This document shows, piece by piece, positions 14,417 through 22,628 of a DNA stretch of 49,060 nucleotides. Position numbers and translations under genes: made by a program. The stretch's first letter is position 1, and each line of letters opens with the position of its first letter. The notes under the pieces were generated by a model that searched no databases, was not told where the DNA came from, and saw only the letters and a program-made list of their open reading frames with translations. Source of the stretch: Eubacterium sp. (GTDB taxonomy: Bacteria; Bacillota; Clostridia; Lachnospirales; Lachnospiraceae); NCBI GenBank assembly GCA_017614395.1, contig JAGABX010000120.1, positions 1 through 49,060 of the forward strand, written 5' to 3'.

Positions 14417-16519
14417 TTATTCGCCCTCATTTTCCTCACCCTGTTCCTGATTCGGTTCCGCCTCATCCTCAAACGTATCTTCTGTGTCCTGTTCATCATT
14501 GTCCGTATCCTGTTCCGGCTCATGCTCGTCCTCAGCCGCCGGCTCGTCTTCAGTTTCCGCATCCTCAGTATCCTCAGATTCCTGCTCTGTATCGGTCCCG
14601 GTCTCTGTCTCATCCTCCGATGTAGCCGCAGGTTCCGGCGTCGTTGTGGATTCCGGCTTCGGAGTTGCATTCGGATCCTCCTCAGCGTAGATCCCTAAAA
14701 ACGGAAGAACTTTCTTAAGGATACGACTCGCAAACGACGTTGCAAAGGTCGAATGCGCCTGATCCTCCACATTAGGCTCATCAATAATAACATATATGGC
14801 TATCTGAGGATCCTCAATTGGCACAGCGCCTATGAACGAGACAAGGTAATTCTTCTCTGAAACAGGACGTTTCTCCGCTGTTCCGGTCTTGCCTCCGACA
14901 GAATATCCCTCCACGGCCGCAGGTCCGGCGGTTCCGTCCGTAACAGTATCCTTCAGGTAACTTCTCAAAGTCCGGCTGGTTCCTTCGGAGGTTGTTTCCT
15001 TCACAATGACCGGTTCTACACGCTCAACAGGATCACCCTCCGCAGTCCTGATCTCCTTCACCAGATGAGGCTGGTAATACTTTCCGCCGTTTATCAGCGA
15101 ACAGAATCCACTCATCATCTGAATCATTGTTACTGTCTGTGTCTGACCGAAGCTGCTGGTGGCAAGCTCAACCGGATTCAATGCGTTCACATCATGAATC
15201 AGTCCCGATGTCTCTCCCGGCAGATCTATTCCGGTACGCTGACCGAATCCGTACAGTTTTGTATATTTTGAAAAAAGTGAACGGCCTAATTTAGCGCCAA
15301 TTTTCATAAGACCGACGTTGCAGGACTCCATCAGGATATGCCTGAGATCCAAAACGCCATGCCCGCTCCTGTTTGCACAGTGTATCTCGGAACCGCTGAC
15401 ATCTAACACGCCAGTACAGTTTACGGTAAAATCCTCATCAATAACCGCCTCGTCCAGCGCGGCTGCTATAGTAAACGGCTTGAAGGTGGAACCGGGCTCA
15501 TATGCTGATCCGATGCAGAAATTCGACCACATCTTCATCAGGTTTTCCTTTTTCTCCTCCTCACCCATTTCAGCTATCTCAACAAGCGGATACATGGAAG
15601 CCAGAGTCCTGGGATTATTAAGGTCAAATGTCGACTCCGATGCCATGGCCAGAATCTCACCGTTGTTAGGATTCATCAGCATAACACCGACATGCTTTGC
15701 AGGTCCGGCGCCACTCTTTTTCTGGAACCATTTGATCTGATCCTCAACAACCTGCTGGACATGTGCGTCAATGGTCAGTATTATCTCGTTTCCGTCCCGC
15801 GCATTTTTAACCGTGCGCTGCAAATCCATGTTTGAATCGAAATATCCATATTCACGGCCGGCCGTTCCGTTCAACTGATCATTGTAACTCTCCTCAATCC
15901 CGTAGGTGCCCTGATCGTCACTCCCTAAAAAACCAACCAGATTACAGCCTACGGTATTCAACGGATAGGTTCTTGAATAAGTCTCCTCAAACCAGACTCC
16001 GTCGATCATCTCATCATCTGACTGTTTATCGCGAAATCCGTTAACCTGCTCCTCCGTCAGTTCCCGAAGGTCGTCAATATGCTCATACATTGAATTGGGT
16101 TTTCCGGAAATTATCGACTCAATATCATCTCGCGGAATATTAAAATATGTCGACAACGCTTCCACAGTGCGTAAATGCATCTCATCATTGTTATTCAACG
16201 TCCTCGGTTCCAGAATAAGATTGTACTTTCGGATACTGACTGCCATTGTAGTGCCATTCCGGTCACGTATGGCGCCTCTCTGATAATTCAGGACCGAGTT
16301 CGTATATGACTGTTGTGCCAGAGCCGCCTTGCGATAACGGTTCCCGTCGTTTTTATCAAGCAGATATATCTGTATCAGCAGGAAAACAAACAAAACAAAA
16401 AAGAGCGCAAAAAAGAAGAAAAGCGTAGTTCTCATGCTCCTTGTAAATCGTCTTTTTCTCACTCTGTTTTTTTGTGTACGACGGCCATCCCGCCGTTCAT
16501 ATCGTTGTCTGTCACTCAT
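14417..16519 (-). CDS. Class B penicillin-binding protein (PBP2/SpoVD-like transpeptidase)
   Basis: 700 residues. Basic cytoplasmic N-terminus, one membrane helix (about 31-53), dimerisation domain, then the transpeptidase domain with S344-T-F-K (acyl-ester serine), S399-C-N and K544-T-G-T. It cross-links septal peptidoglycan with FtsW. SpoVD and many clostridial division PBPs end in PASTA domains; here a roughly 85-residue extremely acidic Glu/Asp/Thr/Pro tail (about 616-700) takes their place. No strong ribosome binding site is seen before the ATG at 16519. It could be the vegetative pbpB/ftsI or spoVD equivalent. Confidence 0.9.
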   Translation of the reverse strand: MSDRQRYERRDGRRTQKNRVRKRRFTRSMRTTLFFFFALFFVLFVFLLIQIYLLDKNDGNRYRKAALAQQSYTNSVLNYQRGAIRDRNGTTMAVSIRKYNLILEPRTLNNNDEMHLRTVEALSTYFNIPRDDIESIISGKPNSMYEHIDDLRELTEEQVNGFRDKQSDDEMIDGVWFEETYSRTYPLNTVGCNLVGFLGSDDQGTYGIEESYNDQLNGTAGREYGYFDSNMDLQRTVKNARDGNEIILTIDAHVQQVVEDQIKWFQKKSGAGPAKHVGVMLMNPNNGEILAMASESTFDLNNPRTLASMYPLVEIAEMGEEEKKENLMKMWSNFCIGSAYEPGSTFKPFTIAAALDEAVIDEDFTVNCTGVLDVSGSEIHCANRSGHGVLDLRHILMESCNVGLMKIGAKLGRSLFSKYTKLYGFGQRTGIDLPGETSGLIHDVNALNPVELATSSFGQTQTVTMIQMMSGFCSLINGGKYYQPHLVKEIRTAEGDPVERVEPVIVKETTSEGTSRTLRSYLKDTVTDGTAGPAAVEGYSVGGKTGTAEKRPVSEKNYLVSFIGAVPIEDPQIAIYVIIDEPNVEDQAHSTFATSFASRILKKVLPFLGIYAEEDPNATPKPESTTTPEPAATSEDETETGTDTEQESEDTEDAETEDEPAAEDEHEPEQDTDNDEQDTEDTFEDEAEPNQEQGEENEGE

Positions 16520-16583
16520 GATATATGGGGGTAATAGTCATTCCGGAAAAAGCTCGAAACCGGGATACACCCCTGTACAGTGC

Positions 16584-17054
16584 TCAATTTGACGGAATAT
16601 CACCATACTGATGTATCTCTGTGGAATTCTTTCTGGTAAAAATAACGATCTGGCTCTTTTTCACAGGTTTCATACCGAGAACCTTGGTAGCCCTTTTATA
16701 AATCTCTTTCAGGTTTACCCCATCCTCCAATTGTTCTGCGGTTGCGGCATTGTTTTTTTGAAGTTCCACAACCTCGCTTTCTAATTTTACCACACTTTTT
16801 GACAAATAGGTAGACTGAAAATTTAGATTTAAGTAAATAATTCCTGTGACCATCACTGCCACGAAGGTTAACACAATCAGACCGATGGCTAAAAAGTCCG
16901 GTTTTCTATGGGTTTTCGGACGTTCAATGACCCTGGGCTCGCGGTTTACATGGCGTCCCTCGTGTTCGTTGAAATCCGGCATGGTGTCGTATTTTCTTGC
17001 AGCCGTACCAAAAACATATACATTGTTGTGTGTTCTTCTACTATTGTCGTTCAT
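16584..17054 (-). CDS. ftsL: FtsL-like septum protein
   Basis: 156 residues. Cytoplasmic segment to about 52, one membrane helix (FLAIGLIVLTFVAVMVTGII, about 53-75), then a coiled-coil stretch (STYLSKSVVKLESEVVELQ) as in FtsL/DivIC. It would sit in the septal complex with DivIB and DivIC. GAGGAG lies 5 nt before the ATG. The gene starts 1 nt after the rsmH stop. Primary sequence is poorly conserved in this family, so the call rests on topology and position between rsmH and the PBP. Confidence 0.78.
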   Translation of the reverse strand: MNDNSRRTHNNVYVFGTAARKYDTMPDFNEHEGRHVNREPRVIERPKTHRKPDFLAIGLIVLTFVAVMVTGIIYLNLNFQSTYLSKSVVKLESEVVELQKNNAATAEQLEDGVNLKEIYKRATKVLGMKPVKKSQIVIFTRKNSTEIHQYGDIPSN

Positions 17055-17055
17055 T

Positions 17056-18063
17056 TTAACTCCTCACAAAAACTCTCAACTTTGCGCTCCGCGAACGTGG
17101 ATTCTCATCGATTTCATCTTCCGTCGGTACAATGGGACGATGAGGATCCATTTTCCCGAGAGACTTTTTCCCACATACACACACCGGAAAATCAGGCGGG
17201 CAAATGCAGGGGTTTTCCCATGTGGCAAATGCTTTTTTTACGATCCGGTCCTCCAGGGAATGAAACGTGATGATTGCCAGTCTCCCACCGGGTTTCAGAA
17301 GATCAACCAGGTCATCTAAAACAGATTGCAATACTTCTAATTCCCTGTTGCACTCGATGCGAAGCGCCTGAAACGTTTTACGCGCCGGATGTCCTTTTTT
17401 ATTTTTCTCCCTCTCCGGCATCGAAACCCGTATGATGTCAACTAATTCCCCTGTTGTCCGGATCGGGTTTATTTCCCTTATCTTTACTATATTCGCCGCA
17501 ATCGATGCAGCGTATTTTTCCTCGCCGTATTCACGAAGAATCCTTTTTAATTCATCCTGCGGATAATTGTTGACAATATCTGCTGCCGTTAAAACCTGCT
17601 CTCTGTCCATCCGCATATCGAGAGGTTCGTCACTGTGATAGGAAAAGCCACGCTCCCGATCATCAAACTGGTGCGATGAAACCCCGAGATCAAGTAAAAT
17701 CCCATCGACGCGAATCTTTCCGTTATTGTCTGCCGGCTGTAACGGCGGCGTTTGATCAACAGCGGATTTCTCCTGTTTACCCCGGTCGGGATTTGACAGC
17801 GTCTGCAGAACATTTCGGATTTCCCTGAAATTACTTTTCACGATCGTCACCCGGGGATCATCCTTTAGCTTTTGTTTTGCAGCCGCTATCGCCTCCGCGT
17901 CCTGGTCTATACCAATCAATCGCCCGTCACTCCCCAGCCTCGCAAGTATAGCCGAAGAATGGCCGGCTCCTCCCAGTGTTCCGTCAACATAAATGCCGTC
18001 CGGTCTGATTGCCAAGTTCTCGATCACCTCATCGAGAAGTACTGATTTGTGACTGAATTCCAT
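17056..18063 (-). CDS. rsmH: 16S rRNA (cytosine-1402-N4)-methyltransferase
   Basis: 335 residues. SAM-binding YVDGTLGGAGHSSAIL near 25-40, DGILLDLGVSS, DREQVLTAADIVN, and the late IITFHSLEDRIVK. It methylates N4 of C1402 in the decoding centre. A polar insertion of about 25 residues (DRGKQEKSAVDQTPPL) precedes the VDGILLDLG strand; the family usually has a shorter loop there. Second gene of the dcw cluster, 8 nt after mraZ. Confidence 0.96.
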   Translation of the reverse strand: MEFSHKSVLLDEVIENLAIRPDGIYVDGTLGGAGHSSAILARLGSDGRLIGIDQDAEAIAAAKQKLKDDPRVTIVKSNFREIRNVLQTLSNPDRGKQEKSAVDQTPPLQPADNNGKIRVDGILLDLGVSSHQFDDRERGFSYHSDEPLDMRMDREQVLTAADIVNNYPQDELKRILREYGEEKYAASIAANIVKIREINPIRTTGELVDIIRVSMPEREKNKKGHPARKTFQALRIECNRELEVLQSVLDDLVDLLKPGGRLAIITFHSLEDRIVKKAFATWENPCICPPDFPVCVCGKKSLGKMDPHRPIVPTEDEIDENPRSRSAKLRVFVRS

Positions 18064-18071
18064 ATTCTATC

Positions 18072-18500
18072 CTAAAAACTTAATCCAAATTCTGACATAT
18101 GATCGGCAATCGTATCAAGGTCTGCCGTATCATTACCGCTCTCGTAGCGATCCTTACTCCAAATCTCAACTTTGCCGAGTACGCCTATGAACACAACCTC
18201 CTTGTCGATGCCCACACATTCTCTCAGTCCTGCGGGAATCAGGGTGCGTCCCTGTTTATCACATTCGCAAGTGGCGGCATTTGCCATGAATGTACGCTGT
18301 AACGCTCTCGCCTCTTTCGTTCCCGGGAGTTCTTTTAACTTCGTTGAAAAAGTCTCCCACTCGTCCATGGGATAGGCATAGAGACATCCATCCAGTCCTA
18401 CGGTCACGACGAAGGAGTCGCCCAATCCGTCCCGAAGCTTTGCCGGAATGATCACGCGCCCCTTCGCGTCTATGCCGTGCTCGTAGGTTCCCATGAACAT
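18072..18500 (-). CDS. mraZ: Transcriptional regulator MraZ
   Basis: 142 residues from the ATG at 18500 (MFMGTYEHGIDAKGRVIIP), the family's conserved start and length. A longer reading from 18551 has no ribosome binding site. Two AbrB-like halves each carry the DxxxR motif (GIDAKGR and ECDKQGR). MraZ forms a ring-shaped oligomer and controls the dcw operon it opens. Candidate MraZ boxes lie just upstream. Confidence 0.95.
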   Translation of the reverse strand: MFMGTYEHGIDAKGRVIIPAKLRDGLGDSFVVTVGLDGCLYAYPMDEWETFSTKLKELPGTKEARALQRTFMANAATCECDKQGRTLIPAGLRECVGIDKEVVFIGVLGKVEIWSKDRYESGNDTADLDTIADHMSEFGLSF

Positions 18501-18575
18501 AACAACTGTGTCCTTTCGTTTCGGAGAGTTCACATCCGGGATAATGTCCAACTGCCGCCAGGCAGGGATGCAAAA

Positions 18576-18616
18576 TCACCACTTTGTGTGAAAACCTCTC
18601 CACTTTTCACCACTAT
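18576..18616 (-). promoter_or_regulatory. Candidate MraZ-binding repeats
   Basis: On the minus strand ATAGTGGTGA, AAAGTGGAGA and, 11 nt later, AAAGTGGTGA. The repeats match the known AAAGTG-type MraZ box, which occurs as about 10-bp repeats before mraZ. They start right after the -10, a position suited to repression. Confidence 0.75.
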
Positions 18617-18622
18617 GGTTAT

Positions 18623-18651
18623 ATTTTACTCCACCTCGATACAAATTGCAA
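18623..18651 (-). promoter_or_regulatory. dcw (mraZ) promoter
   Basis: TTGCAA at 18646-18651, 17-bp spacer, TAAAAT at 18623-18628. The MraZ repeats begin 7 bp downstream. Confidence 0.65.
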
Positions 18652-18669
18652 GCATTTTTTTGAAAAAAT

Positions 18670-18706
18670 CGAAAAAAAATACCCCGAGAAAGAACGATTT
18701 CTCGGG
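18670..18706 (-). terminator. Terminator after the Ig-like protein gene
   Basis: CCCGAGAAA (18698-18706) pairs with TTTCTCGGG (18683-18691) around a 6-nt loop, followed on the minus strand by an eight-U run. It insulates the dcw promoter. The rest of 18707-18859 shows nothing further. Confidence 0.8.
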
Positions 18707-18859
18707 ATATCACAACATATTACATTTTGTTATAATTCAATTACTATATATAGGGTTTCAGATGCTTTTTGTTTGATAAATACATGTTTCCTATTCTTTC
18801 TCAGTCAATACTTTTTCAGGTTTTGTTCCACTGTTTCCACCAGACGGTATTATATCAAA

Positions 18860-19858
18860 CTACTTAACGGTGACCTTGATCTTCTTGGTCGCTCCGTTTG
18901 CCTTTACTGTAACGGTGGCTTTGCCCTTTTTAACCCCCTTTATGGTAACCTTTCCTTTTTTATAAGTAGCGGTTGCAATCTTTTTGGATGAGGACGATAC
19001 AGTAACCTTATCGCCATCAAACATTGTTGTAACCTTGATTGATGCGCTCTTCTTTGCCTTTACTGAAACAGATGTCTTCGCTACTGTAAGAGCTGTGGTG
19101 TTGAAACCGGTAGCCTTCAACTCGCCGATATTCTGCTCAACGTCTCCCCATGCATCTCCAATGTTCTCTTTAGAATTATAATCAACAGTAAGAGTCTTAT
19201 CACCAACCTTTACAGATACATTTGATACGGCAAACTTGCCGGCAAACGGTGTTTCACCGCCCAAACGAACACTGGCGTTTATATGACCGTTCTTTTCCGG
19301 AATTGCATCTGTCCATGGTTTTTGGAAATCTGTGGCTTCATCCCATTCGTCTGTATAGAGTGTTGATGATACAGGCGCATCGACAATCTCAACCTTAACC
19401 ATGTCATCTACTGCAGTAACAGATTTTACAAAGGGAAGCTCAACATCCTTCTGCTCACTCTCATTCCAACCATTATACCAGTAATTGTTGTTATCCTTGT
19501 CATATCCAACCATAATCTCATTTTCACGAAGCATCGGGAGCAAGCCTGATTTATCCAAATCTTCAAACCAGAAACTGATTTCGGCATTAACATGCACAGG
19601 TTTGCCATCGTTAGCAAAAGCAGTTTTCGGGATATAAACATCAGCACTTACACTATATGCGGAAAAATCCGTCGTGTAAGAATCCGGTCCGAACCAGTGA
19701 CTGATGTTCGTTGATCCCCAACCGTCTGAAGCCTTGATAGTAATTGGAGCAACCAGTCCCTTCAATGTAGCAGCATTAGCAGGTTTTACTGCTCCCACGC
19801 CAAAAATCAATGCAAATGCGAGCACTGCAGTCATGGGAATTCTCATAATCTTTTTCAT
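18860..19858 (-). CDS. Secreted protein with C-terminal Ig-like (BIG2-type) domain
   Basis: 332 residues. Signal peptide MKKIMRIPMTAVLAFALIFG..., cleavage expected after ANA (about residue 29). The middle part (30-250) is a beta-rich, Trp/Asp-rich domain I cannot place; its WF..D and aromatic pattern could be carbohydrate binding, but this is a guess. The last 80 residues (SVSVKAKKSASIKVTT... KGKVTIKGVKKGKATVTVK) are a bacterial Ig-like group 2 domain, common in adhesins and wall enzymes. No LPXTG or lipobox. AAGGAGG with 9 nt spacing supports the start. It stands alone between its own promoter and terminator. Confidence 0.8.
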   Translation of the reverse strand: MKKIMRIPMTAVLAFALIFGVGAVKPANAATLKGLVAPITIKASDGWGSTNISHWFGPDSYTTDFSAYSVSADVYIPKTAFANDGKPVHVNAEISFWFEDLDKSGLLPMLRENEIMVGYDKDNNNYWYNGWNESEQKDVELPFVKSVTAVDDMVKVEIVDAPVSSTLYTDEWDEATDFQKPWTDAIPEKNGHINASVRLGGETPFAGKFAVSNVSVKVGDKTLTVDYNSKENIGDAWGDVEQNIGELKATGFNTTALTVAKTSVSVKAKKSASIKVTTMFDGDKVTVSSSSKKIATATYKKGKVTIKGVKKGKATVTVKANGATKKIKVTVK

Positions 19859-19900
19859 ACATCAATACCTCCTTAATAATAATATACACTACTGGAGATG

Positions 19901-19929
19901 ATTATACCAAACCATTCTGACTCTGTCAA
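19901..19929 (-). promoter_or_regulatory. Consensus promoter of the Ig-like protein gene
   Basis: TTGACA at 19924-19929, 17-bp spacer ending TGG, TATAAT at 19901-19906: a perfect -35/-10 with an extended -10. Strong expression is expected. Confidence 0.8.
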
Positions 19930-19995
19930 CATCATTGTGGCTTCCGAATTGAGAAAGAGAATTACATCCCCTCAAATTCACTTTCTGTGATCTCT

Positions 19996-21087
19996 TCATT
20001 CAGCGGAAACGGTCTCATCCGGCGATTCAGCCGGGGACTCCGTTGCCACATGCTCTGTCTCCATTTCGGTCTGGGACTCCGTTGCCGCGTGATCTGTCTC
20101 TGTTTCGGTCTGGGACTCCGTTGCCGCGTGATCTGTCTCTGTTTCGGTCTGGGACTCCGTTGCCGCGTGATCTGTCTCTGTTTCGGTCGGAGGGCTTGTC
20201 GTCGCCCTCATTGCCTCAGGGACACTCGGTACACCCTTCGCCCGCCGTCTGAAGATGATCCACAGAACAATGCCGCCGACTACGAGAACACCTGACAGAA
20301 CCTGCGACACCGCAATTCCGGTGGATCCGATCTGCAGCTGGTCTGTGCGCAGTCCCTCGATCCAAACACGCCCCGCACCGTAACCGACAAGGTATAACAG
20401 GGCAATCTCGCCGTGAAACTTTTTATGCCTGGTATAGAAAACCATCAACAGCAGAACCATCAGATTCCACAGCGATTCATAGAGAAAGGTCGGATGAACC
20501 TGTATAAAGCTCTGACCATCTATGGTCTGCATATTCGCGCGCATAGTATCGGTAATGCTATTAGCGTTGACATTCGCCACATTCAAACGCATGGCTAAAA
20601 AACTGTCCGTGTATTCGCCGAAGGCCTCCTGATTCATGAAATTGCCCCACCGGCCGATGCACTGCCCGAGTATCAATCCGCACAGCGCCGTGTCCCAGAA
20701 CAACAGGAAATTGAACTTTTTGATTCTGCAGAAAATATATGCCGATAAAAAGGCCGCAATCACGCCACCGTAAATTGCAAGACCTCCGTTTCGGACATTA
20801 AATATACTCCACAGATTATCCTTGTATTTGTCCCATGCAAATATCACATAGTACAGTCTCGCTCCGATCAGCGAGAATATGATTCCCCATACAACATAAT
20901 CGGTGTATACACTCGTTTTCTGCCCGGTAACCTTCGCCTGCCTACACGCCATCAGCAATCCCGCCAGCATCCCGATTGCTATAATAACGCCGTAAAAGGC
21001 GATAGTAATGCCGAAAACGCTGAAATTTTTCGGCAGGTTTCCAATATAAATTCCTAAATGCGGAAATGCTACATCAGCTGTATTCAT
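19996..21087 (-). CDS. lgt: Prolipoprotein diacylglyceryl transferase with tandem-repeat tail
   Basis: 363 residues. The catalytic membrane domain (1-290) has about seven helices and the Lgt signature GRWGNFMNQEAFG, with HPTFLYESLWN later. It transfers diacylglycerol to the lipobox cysteine of prolipoproteins. After residue 290 an extra hydrophilic tail of about 70 residues repeats TESQTETETDHAA; Lgt normally ends soon after the last helix. The tail would lie on the cytoplasmic or outer side depending on topology, and its function is unknown. Confidence 0.93.
   Translation of the reverse strand: MNTADVAFPHLGIYIGNLPKNFSVFGITIAFYGVIIAIGMLAGLLMACRQAKVTGQKTSVYTDYVVWGIIFSLIGARLYYVIFAWDKYKDNLWSIFNVRNGGLAIYGGVIAAFLSAYIFCRIKKFNFLLFWDTALCGLILGQCIGRWGNFMNQEAFGEYTDSFLAMRLNVANVNANSITDTMRANMQTIDGQSFIQVHPTFLYESLWNLMVLLLMVFYTRHKKFHGEIALLYLVGYGAGRVWIEGLRTDQLQIGSTGIAVSQVLSGVLVVGGIVLWIIFRRRAKGVPSVPEAMRATTSPPTETETDHAATESQTETETDHAATESQTETETDHAATESQTEMETEHVATESPAESPDETVSAE
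20035..20190 (-). repeat. Four tandem 39-bp repeats in the lgt tail
   Basis: A 39-bp unit (13 codons, ATESQTETETDHA) occurs about four times; the copy nearest the C-terminus is degenerate (TEMETEHV). Copy number would be expected to vary in frame between strains. Confidence 0.85.
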
Positions 21088-21096
21088 TGTTTACTC

Positions 21097-22197
21097 CTAG
21101 ACATTGAAACGGAACAGCACGACGTCGCCGTCCTTCATTACATACTCCTTGCCCTCAGAACGGACGAGACCCTTCTCCTTGGCACCGTTCATGCCGTTGT
21201 TCGCGATCAGGTTGTCATAGGACACCACCTCGGCGCGGATAAAGCCCCTCTCAAAATCGGTATGGATCTTGCCGGCCGCCTGCGGTGCCTTCGTTCCTTC
21301 TGTAATTGTCCACGCCCTCGTCTCGTCGGGACCGGTTGTTAAAAAGCTGATGAGACCGAGGATACGATAGCTGGCGCGTATAAGCTTTTCCAGGCCCGCC
21401 TCCTCTATACCGAGGTCCTCAAGAAATTCCTTTTTCTCATCATCATCAAGTTCTGCTATCTCCTGCTCAATCTGTGCACAGATCACGAACACCTCGGAGT
21501 TCTCTCCGGCCGCAAACTCACGAACCTTTTTTACCTGCTCATTTCCGGCAGCGTCATCCGCCAGATCATCCTCGGCAACATTGGCAGCATAGATCACCGG
21601 TTTCGCCGTCAGGAGGTTGTACTCACGGAACCACGCCTTCATATCATCATCATCCGGAACCTCATAGTTTTTCGCGAGCTTGTTCTCCTCGAGAAACGTC
21701 TTAATACTCTGGACAAACTCCAACTCTTTTTTCAGTTTTTTATCATTATTGGCTCCGCGTGAAACCTTCGCGATACGGCGCTCCAGTATCTCGATATCTG
21801 AAAAGATCAACTCAAGATTTATTGTCTCAATATCGCGCAGCGGATCAATGCTGCCATCCACATGCACAATATTATCATCCTCAAAGCAACGAACCACATG
21901 AACTATGGCATCCACCTCGCGGATATTCGACAGGAACTGGTTGCCGAGTCCCTCTCCCTTGGACGCGCCCTTGACCAGACCTGCGATATCGACAAATTCG
22001 ATCACAGCGGGAACTTTTTTTGCCGAATTATGCATCTCGGCCAACACATCCACTCGCTCATCCGGCACCGGCACCACGCCCACATTCGGATCAATGGTAC
22101 AAAACGGATAGTTCGCCGATTCCGCTCCCGCCTTCGTCAGCGAATTAAAAAGTGTGCTCTTTCCGACATTCGGCAAACCTACTATTCCTAATTTCAT
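21097..22197 (-). CDS. ychF: Ribosome-associated ATPase/GTPase YchF (OLA1 type)
   Basis: 366 residues. G1 motif GLPNVGKST at 6-14, [22 protein letters not shown], a coiled-coil insert and a C-terminal TGS domain ending [17 protein letters not shown]. The Obg-related protein binds ribosomes and prefers ATP. Length is standard. Lies between the convergent toxin-like locus and lgt. Confidence 0.96.
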   Translation of the reverse strand: MKLGIVGLPNVGKSTLFNSLTKAGAESANYPFCTIDPNVGVVPVPDERVDVLAEMHNSAKKVPAVIEFVDIAGLVKGASKGEGLGNQFLSNIREVDAIVHVVRCFEDDNIVHVDGSIDPLRDIETINLELIFSDIEILERRIAKVSRGANNDKKLKKELEFVQSIKTFLEENKLAKNYEVPDDDDMKAWFREYNLLTAKPVIYAANVAEDDLADDAAGNEQVKKVREFAAGENSEVFVICAQIEQEIAELDDDEKKEFLEDLGIEEAGLEKLIRASYRILGLISFLTTGPDETRAWTITEGTKAPQAAGKIHTDFERGFIRAEVVSYDNLIANNGMNGAKEKGLVRSEGKEYVMKDGDVVLFRFNV

Positions 22198-22242
22198 TTA
22201 TTCTTCCTCCTACAATCTTGATCAATCCACTTCAATCATTCC

Positions 22243-22271
22243 TTGACAAATATACAGGTGTTGTATATAAT
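22243..22271 (+). promoter_or_regulatory. Consensus promoter of the antisense RNA
   Basis: TTGACA at 22243-22248, 17-bp spacer, TATAAT at 22266-22271: a perfect match on the plus strand, the only strong plus-strand promoter I noticed. Start of RNA expected near 22278. Confidence 0.85.
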
Positions 22272-22277
22272 AATAAC

Positions 22278-22372
22278 TGAGGGTACCACCGACAGAGGCG
22301 GTTACCTTGGTTATTTGTTACTAAAAAGAAAGCAACCTAACCTTGGTCTGGCGGGTTGCTTTCTTGCTTTTT
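22278..22372 (+). ncRNA. Candidate antisense RNA (type I antitoxin-like)
   Basis: A transcript of about 95 nt is defined by the consensus promoter and the bidirectional terminator. It has no credible coding frame. Its 5' hairpin (22281-22308) resembles the 5' end of the opposing mRNA, and its last 50 nt are perfectly complementary to the 3' end of the small peptide gene. The layout parallels RNA II of the par/Fst system, but no transcript has been shown here. Confidence 0.65.
22323..22372. terminator. Bidirectional terminator shared by the convergent RNAs
   Basis: A 12-bp perfect stem (AAGAAAGCAACC at 22326-22337 with its complement at 22354-22365) has U-runs on both sides: 22368-22372 for the plus RNA and 22323-22327 for the minus RNA. 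The stem includes the last codons of the peptide gene. Confidence 0.85.
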
Positions 22373-22498
22373 ATCCTTATGGATACCATAGATAAGCCCA
22401 ATGACAGTGGCTACCGCACTGATCACAGACGCTATGGCACCTAATTCAATAATCACAAGCCAGCGTTTTCTCCCTTCATCATACTTTCCCACTCGCAT
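22337..22498 (-). CDS. 53-residue one-helix peptide, candidate type I toxin
   Basis: The ATG at 22498 is 2 nt after GGAGG; the GTG two codons later (22492) has ideal 8-nt spacing and may be the true start. Sequence: basic head (MRVGKYDEGRKR), one hydrophobic helix (WLVIIELGAIASVISAVATV...IYGI, residues 13-39), charged tail (HKDKKQESNPPDQG). A short membrane helix with a polar charged tail is the architecture of Fst/Ldr-like membrane toxins, though I see no direct sequence match. A 7-bp hairpin (22510-22526) sits just before the ribosome binding site. Paired with an antisense RNA. Confidence 0.68.
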   Translation of the reverse strand: MRVGKYDEGRKRWLVIIELGAIASVISAVATVIGLIYGIHKDKKQESNPPDQG

Positions 22499-22575
22499 CA
22501 CCTCCCCGGATGCAGGAAGCCCGCATGATACTCATACGTTGAAGGTAACCGCCCTCGCATATCGGTGGTCTTTCA

Positions 22576-22604
22576 ATCATAACACAATATATTGTGCCTG
22601 TCAA
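22576..22604 (-). promoter_or_regulatory. Promoter of the small peptide gene
   Basis: TTGACA at 22599-22604, 17-bp spacer, TATGAT at 22576-22581. The spacer contains the 14-bp perfect palindrome CACAATATATTGTG, a possible repressor site. Expected mRNA about 250 nt. Confidence 0.75.
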
Positions 22605-22628
22605 TCATCTGCTGTAAAATCTTGCGTT

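Noticed and set aside
14484-14690. Plus-strand serine-rich reading frame
   Set aside because: Antisense shadow of the acidic Glu/Asp codons in the PBP tail; no ribosome binding site.
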